Assembly: GCF_002013915.1 (NCBI RefSeq)
Contig: NZ_MBTF01000001.1
Span: 434,001 to 498,000 of the forward strand
Direction: 5' to 3'
DNA: 64,000 nt
Origin: Mucilaginibacter pedocola
GTDB taxonomy: Bacteria > Bacteroidota > Bacteroidia > Sphingobacteriales > Sphingobacteriaceae
Numbering within the stretch: the stretch's first letter is position 1; every line of letters starts with the position of its first letter. The translations under genes were made by a program, and so were the position numbers. Under the pieces are notes generated by a model, which was not told the DNA's origin, ran no database searches, and was given only the letters and a program-made list of their open reading frames with translations. This document shows, in pieces, positions 61,384 to 64,000 of this stretch.

Positions 61384-62558
61384 AAGCGGGCAATTTTTTC
61401 TTTTGCTAAGGTAATATACTCGTCAACCAAAACGGTGGTGTTGTTTAGCTTCTTAGCGGTTTCAAAATTAATTAATGCCGATGCCGGGTCGCCGGTTTCC
61501 AGTTGGTACATGCCTTGCACCAGGTATATGTACGAGTTGCCGTCGTTCAGTTCCATGGATGTATCGATATCCGTCAACGCTTCATCCAATTGCCCCAGTT
61601 TTAAATTGGCATATGCACGGTTCGTTACTGCGTAAGCCGATCTCGGGTCGAGCGCAACGGCTTTATCCAGGTCGGCCTTCGCTTCGGCATAATTGCCCAA
61701 CAGGTTGTTTACAAAGCCGCGGTTGTTTAAAGCGTAATAATCCTCGTTCAGTTCAATGGCGCGGTTCAGCAGCACCAACGCTTCCTCGTATTCTTTCAGC
61801 TGGATGTTGGCGAACGATAGGTTGATGCAATTGTAGGAGGTAAGCGTAGCCAGCAAATGCGGCGTCATGAAATTATGCCTGAAAGCCGTAAGCAAGGCGT
61901 ATTGCTTCAACTCAACATAGCTTTGAATGTACAAACTGCAGATATACTCGTTTAGGTACGCCTTATCAATTTTATCCAGTTCGGTTAACGTGGCTGCGAA
62001 GTCGTCATTATCGAAAAGTGAGGCGGCTTTAAAAAGATACTTGTTTATGTTGCGGTGCTTAATAATATCCAATAGCTGCTTCCCATCCGAATAGATAGTA
62101 GAATCATCGTCAAGCTTTCGCGGGTATAAGTTATTAATGAGGTTAAGCAAGGCAGCAATAAAGAAAATAGCGGCTACGCTTCTCATCAAATCCTGCAAAG
62201 TATCTCCGGCAACCAGGGCGAGTAATACAATTGCCAGGCATAAGGTAAACACCGGGCCGGCAAGCAGGATAACAACGTTTTGAAATACAGATGGCACGGC
62301 TTTATAGGTACATAAACCACCCGCCCGCAAATAAGAGAGGCGTGGTTTTATAGTTACGGTTAATTTACCTATGCTGAATTTTGGCCCAACATCTTCCCCG
62401 TACGAGCCGATATAAATAGTTGCAGGTTCCTTGCTGAACCACATTGCAGGCAAGGCATGGCTCAATTCGTGCAGGAAAATGATAACGAAGCTTACTACAT
62501 TAAGGATGAGCAGCCCAAAAACGGCAAATAAGAATAGAAGCAGCCAATCGTGGTTCAT
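61380..62558 (-). CDS. M50-type membrane metalloprotease with C-terminal TPR repeats
   Basis: 392 residues from the ATG at 62558 (MNHDWLLLFLF); a TTG three codons upstream is less likely. The zinc motif HELSH lies in IIFLHELSHALPAMWFS (~30-34); further segments at ~95-115 and ~120-145 precede NLYPRKLDDDSTIYSDGKQL, reminiscent of the N-x-P-x-DG third-ligand region. Residues ~175-390 form tetratricopeptide repeats (e.g. LNEDYYALNNRGFVNNLLGN followed by YAEAKADLDKAVALDPRSAY). The fused TPRs are probably cytoplasmic and may recruit substrates. Substrate unknown. Confidence 0.8.
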   Translation of the reverse strand: MNHDWLLLFLFAVFGLLILNVVSFVIIFLHELSHALPAMWFSKEPATIYIGSYGEDVGPKFSIGKLTVTIKPRLSYLRAGGLCTYKAVPSVFQNVVILLAGPVFTLCLAIVLLALVAGDTLQDLMRSVAAIFFIAALLNLINNLYPRKLDDDSTIYSDGKQLLDIIKHRNINKYLFKAASLFDNDDFAATLTELDKIDKAYLNEYICSLYIQSYVELKQYALLTAFRHNFMTPHLLATLTSYNCINLSFANIQLKEYEEALVLLNRAIELNEDYYALNNRGFVNNLLGNYAEAKADLDKAVALDPRSAYAVTNRAYANLKLGQLDEALTDIDTSMELNDGNSYIYLVQGMYQLETGDPASALINFETAKKLNNTTVLVDEYITLAKEKIARL

Positions 62559-62591
62559 GGGCGGCAAAGTAAAGCTTTTCTGCTTAAGATG

Positions 62592-63212
62592 CTACAAATA
62601 ATCTTCCAGCACGCCTTTACCTTCGCGGATAATCTCGAAGTCGCCGCCTGTGCAGTCCACTACGGTAGAGGGGATATTTTCGCCGTAGCCGCCATCTATA
62701 ACAATATCCACCAGGTCCTCATACTTCTCGTGGATGAGTTCCGGGTCGGTAGAGTATTCCAGTATATCATCTTCATCGCGGATGGAGGTGGATAGGATAG
62801 GGTTGCCCAGCACCTTTACAATTTCGCGGGCTATGTTATTATCTGGTACACGTATACCAACCGTCTTTTTATTAGAGCTTAATAACTTAGGCACCGCATG
62901 GCTGGCGTTGAATATGAAGGTGAACGGGCCTGGCAGCGCTTTCTTCAATACACGAAAAGTAGTGTTATCTATCGGTTTAATATAGTCGGAAATATGACTA
63001 AGGTCGTAGCAGATGAACGAGAAGTTATTCTTCTCGGGTTTGATGCCGCGTATCTTGCAAATGGCTTCGATGGCGCGATGGTTGGTAATATCGCAGCCAA
63101 GCCCGTAAACGGTATCGGTAGGGTAGATGATGAGCCCGCCCTTGCGTAACACTTCGGCAACCTGCTCAATAGCTTTTGGGTTAGGGTTCTCAGGATATAT
63201 TTTTATTAACAT
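62592..63212 (-). CDS. Sua5/YciO/YrdC family protein, YciO-like
   Basis: 206 residues, the length of E. coli YciO. YPTDTVYGLGCDI at ~30-42, ICKIRGIKPEKNNFSFICYD at ~51-70, then LPGPFTFIF, TVGIRVPDNNIAREIV, LSTSIRDEDD and STVVDCTGGDFEIIREGKG. It has only the YrdC domain; no Sua5 C-terminal domain. The pattern follows YciO more closely than TsaC by memory of the families. YrdC/Sua5 proteins make threonylcarbamoyl-AMP for tRNA t6A; the role of YciO members is less clear. First gene of the minus-strand cluster with M50/TPR, SMR and nhaA. Confidence 0.88.
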   Translation of the reverse strand: MLIKIYPENPNPKAIEQVAEVLRKGGLIIYPTDTVYGLGCDITNHRAIEAICKIRGIKPEKNNFSFICYDLSHISDYIKPIDNTTFRVLKKALPGPFTFIFNASHAVPKLLSSNKKTVGIRVPDNNIAREIVKVLGNPILSTSIRDEDDILEYSTDPELIHEKYEDLVDIVIDGGYGENIPSTVVDCTGGDFEIIREGKGVLEDYL

Positions 63213-63288
63213 AGTTTCGGATGTCGGAATTGGGATGTTCGATCTCGGATTTTCTTTCCCTGTTCCTGATGGTACAAGTATAAATACA

Positions 63289-63321
63289 AAAATGCCGGAT
63301 AATTGTTATACCCGGCATTTT
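63289..63321. terminator. Hairpin AAAATGCCGG / CCGGCATTTT
   Basis: A 10-bp perfect stem with A/T-rich ends and a 13-base loop, between the YciO-like gene and the unrecognised gene at the right edge, both on the minus strand. Confidence 0.65.
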
Positions 63322-63331
63322 ATGTACGTTA

Positions 63332-63364
63332 AGATTTGACAACTTTTAAAAAGTTGTCAAATCT
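63332..63364. terminator. Hairpin AGATTTGACAACTTT / AAAGTTGTCAAATCT
   Basis: A 15-bp perfect stem with a 3-base loop, 9 bases beyond the stop of the minus-strand gene at 63373. With the adjacent hairpin at 63289-63321 it probably ends that transcript. Confidence 0.7.
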
Positions 63365-63372
63365 GTCGCTCA

Positions 63373-64000
63373 TCAGTCGGAGTACTGAAATGCCATTGCC
63401 CGTTCCAGGTAGAAGTAGTCAGTTATTAAACTGTTTATCTCGCTTACTATTTTTAACATCTCCTGTTTTTCGCTTTCCAAAACTTCGTTGTTCTTGTAGC
63501 ATTCATCTATAATGTATTGCTTTAACGATCTAATGTAAAGCGCCTTTTGTTTGCTAATATCATACTTCTTTTTGTAGCGTCCCCAGTCACCGTCGTTGGC
63601 ATATAATTGGATCGAGTATTCCGCCACGCCCATCGCCCTAAGGTAATTATGGTTGGGGATACTTCCGCCGTTCTCCATTTTAATAAAGGTACTTACCAGG
63701 TCCATATACAACTTCATTAGTTTATCACGGCGTTGGCGATATTTTTCCTGTCCGTTTTTCAGGCTTAAAAAATAGGCGTATAGCGTAAAATACGAATCCT
63801 GCCCGGCTTCGCTTCCAAAGTCGTCAATATGGTCTTTCTGTACCTTCATATTTCTTTTAGCATAGGCAGTATAGGGCGGATCCATATATTCTTCATTCAA
63901 TTCCGGGTGGTATTTTAACGCCCAGGCAATATTTCCTTTTGTAGAAAATAAAGGTTCTTCGGGCATCGTGGAAATATTCACCCGGGTAGTATCAGCATAC
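63373..64000 (-). CDS. Unrecognised protein, 3' part (open to window edge)
   Basis: The frame is open through the right edge. A GTG at 63981 and ATG at 63966 are possible internal starts, but codons before them (YADTTR) remain open, so the true start may lie outside. At least 208 residues, helical and charged, cytoplasmic in appearance: DPPYTAYAKRNMKVQKDHID, then FGSEAGQDSYFTLYAYFLSL, and QYIIDECYKNNEVLESEKQE near the C-terminus. No motif recognised; function not assigned. Confidence 0.6.
   Translation of the reverse strand, partial: YADTTRVNISTMPEEPLFSTKGNIAWALKYHPELNEEYMDPPYTAYAKRNMKVQKDHIDDFGSEAGQDSYFTLYAYFLSLKNGQEKYRQRRDKLMKLYMDLVSTFIKMENGGSIPNHNYLRAMGVAEYSIQLYANDGDWGRYKKKYDISKQKALYIRSLKQYIIDECYKNNEVLESEKQEMLKIVSEINSLITDYFYLERAMAFQYSD

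Overview
The window reads as a chromosomal segment of a Bacteroidota bacterium, most likely Sphingobacteriaceae (Mucilaginibacter/Pedobacter-like). This is inferred from TAnnTTTG-type -7 promoter elements (rplU, recR, lepA), start codons without Shine-Dalgarno sequences, the expansion of ~800-residue two-ectodomain FtsX/MacB-type permeases, a GH106-type rhamnosidase-like enzyme and solitary TonB C-terminal-domain proteins. No rRNA, tRNA, CRISPR array or insertion sequence was seen.

Region 1 (1-38174) is a head-to-tail array of one partial and 14 complete FtsX-like ABC transporter permeases, all on the + strand. It is interrupted only by a secreted repeat protein of the DUF4097/adhesin-head type (21000-22019) and a RelE/ParE-type toxin-antitoxin pair on the opposite strand (24590-25137). 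No ABC ATPase, periplasmic adaptor or outer-membrane channel lies in the window. The array appears to be four transcription modules. Modules 2, 3 and 4 (starting at 18455, 25360 and 30634) are each preceded by a pair of CG(A/T)ACA half-sites spaced 22-23 bp. Each is followed 55-56 bp later by a GG-N10-A(C/T) element resembling a sigma-54 -24/-12 promoter. Modules 2 and 3 end in hairpin-T-tract terminators. Within modules the intergenic gaps carry two repeat vocabularies: GTCCATAG-based long palindromes just after stop codons, and AATCGGTGnAATC units filling the leaders just before start codons.

Region 2 (38379-49271) is mostly housekeeping: recR, a GT2 glycosyltransferase and an SDR oxidoreductase (one + strand cluster); folD and lepA on the minus strand; a fructosamine-kinase gene broken by a frameshift; an ECF sigma factor overlapping a four-TM membrane protein; a dicarboxylate/amino-acid:cation symporter; a small membrane-anchored protein; and rplU-rpmA with a good promoter and terminator.

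Region 3 (49406-58813, all minus strand) holds a secreted GH106-like glycosidase, a cluster of three exported TonB-C-domain proteins around an M1-family metallopeptidase, a polyprenyl diphosphate synthase and RNase R (rnr).

Region 4 (59092-64000) holds trpA on the + strand, converging on a tight minus-strand operon of a YciO-like Sua5/YciO/YrdC protein, an M50-type membrane protease fused to TPRs, a small multidrug resistance protein and NhaA. The 3' part of an unrecognised gene runs off the right edge.
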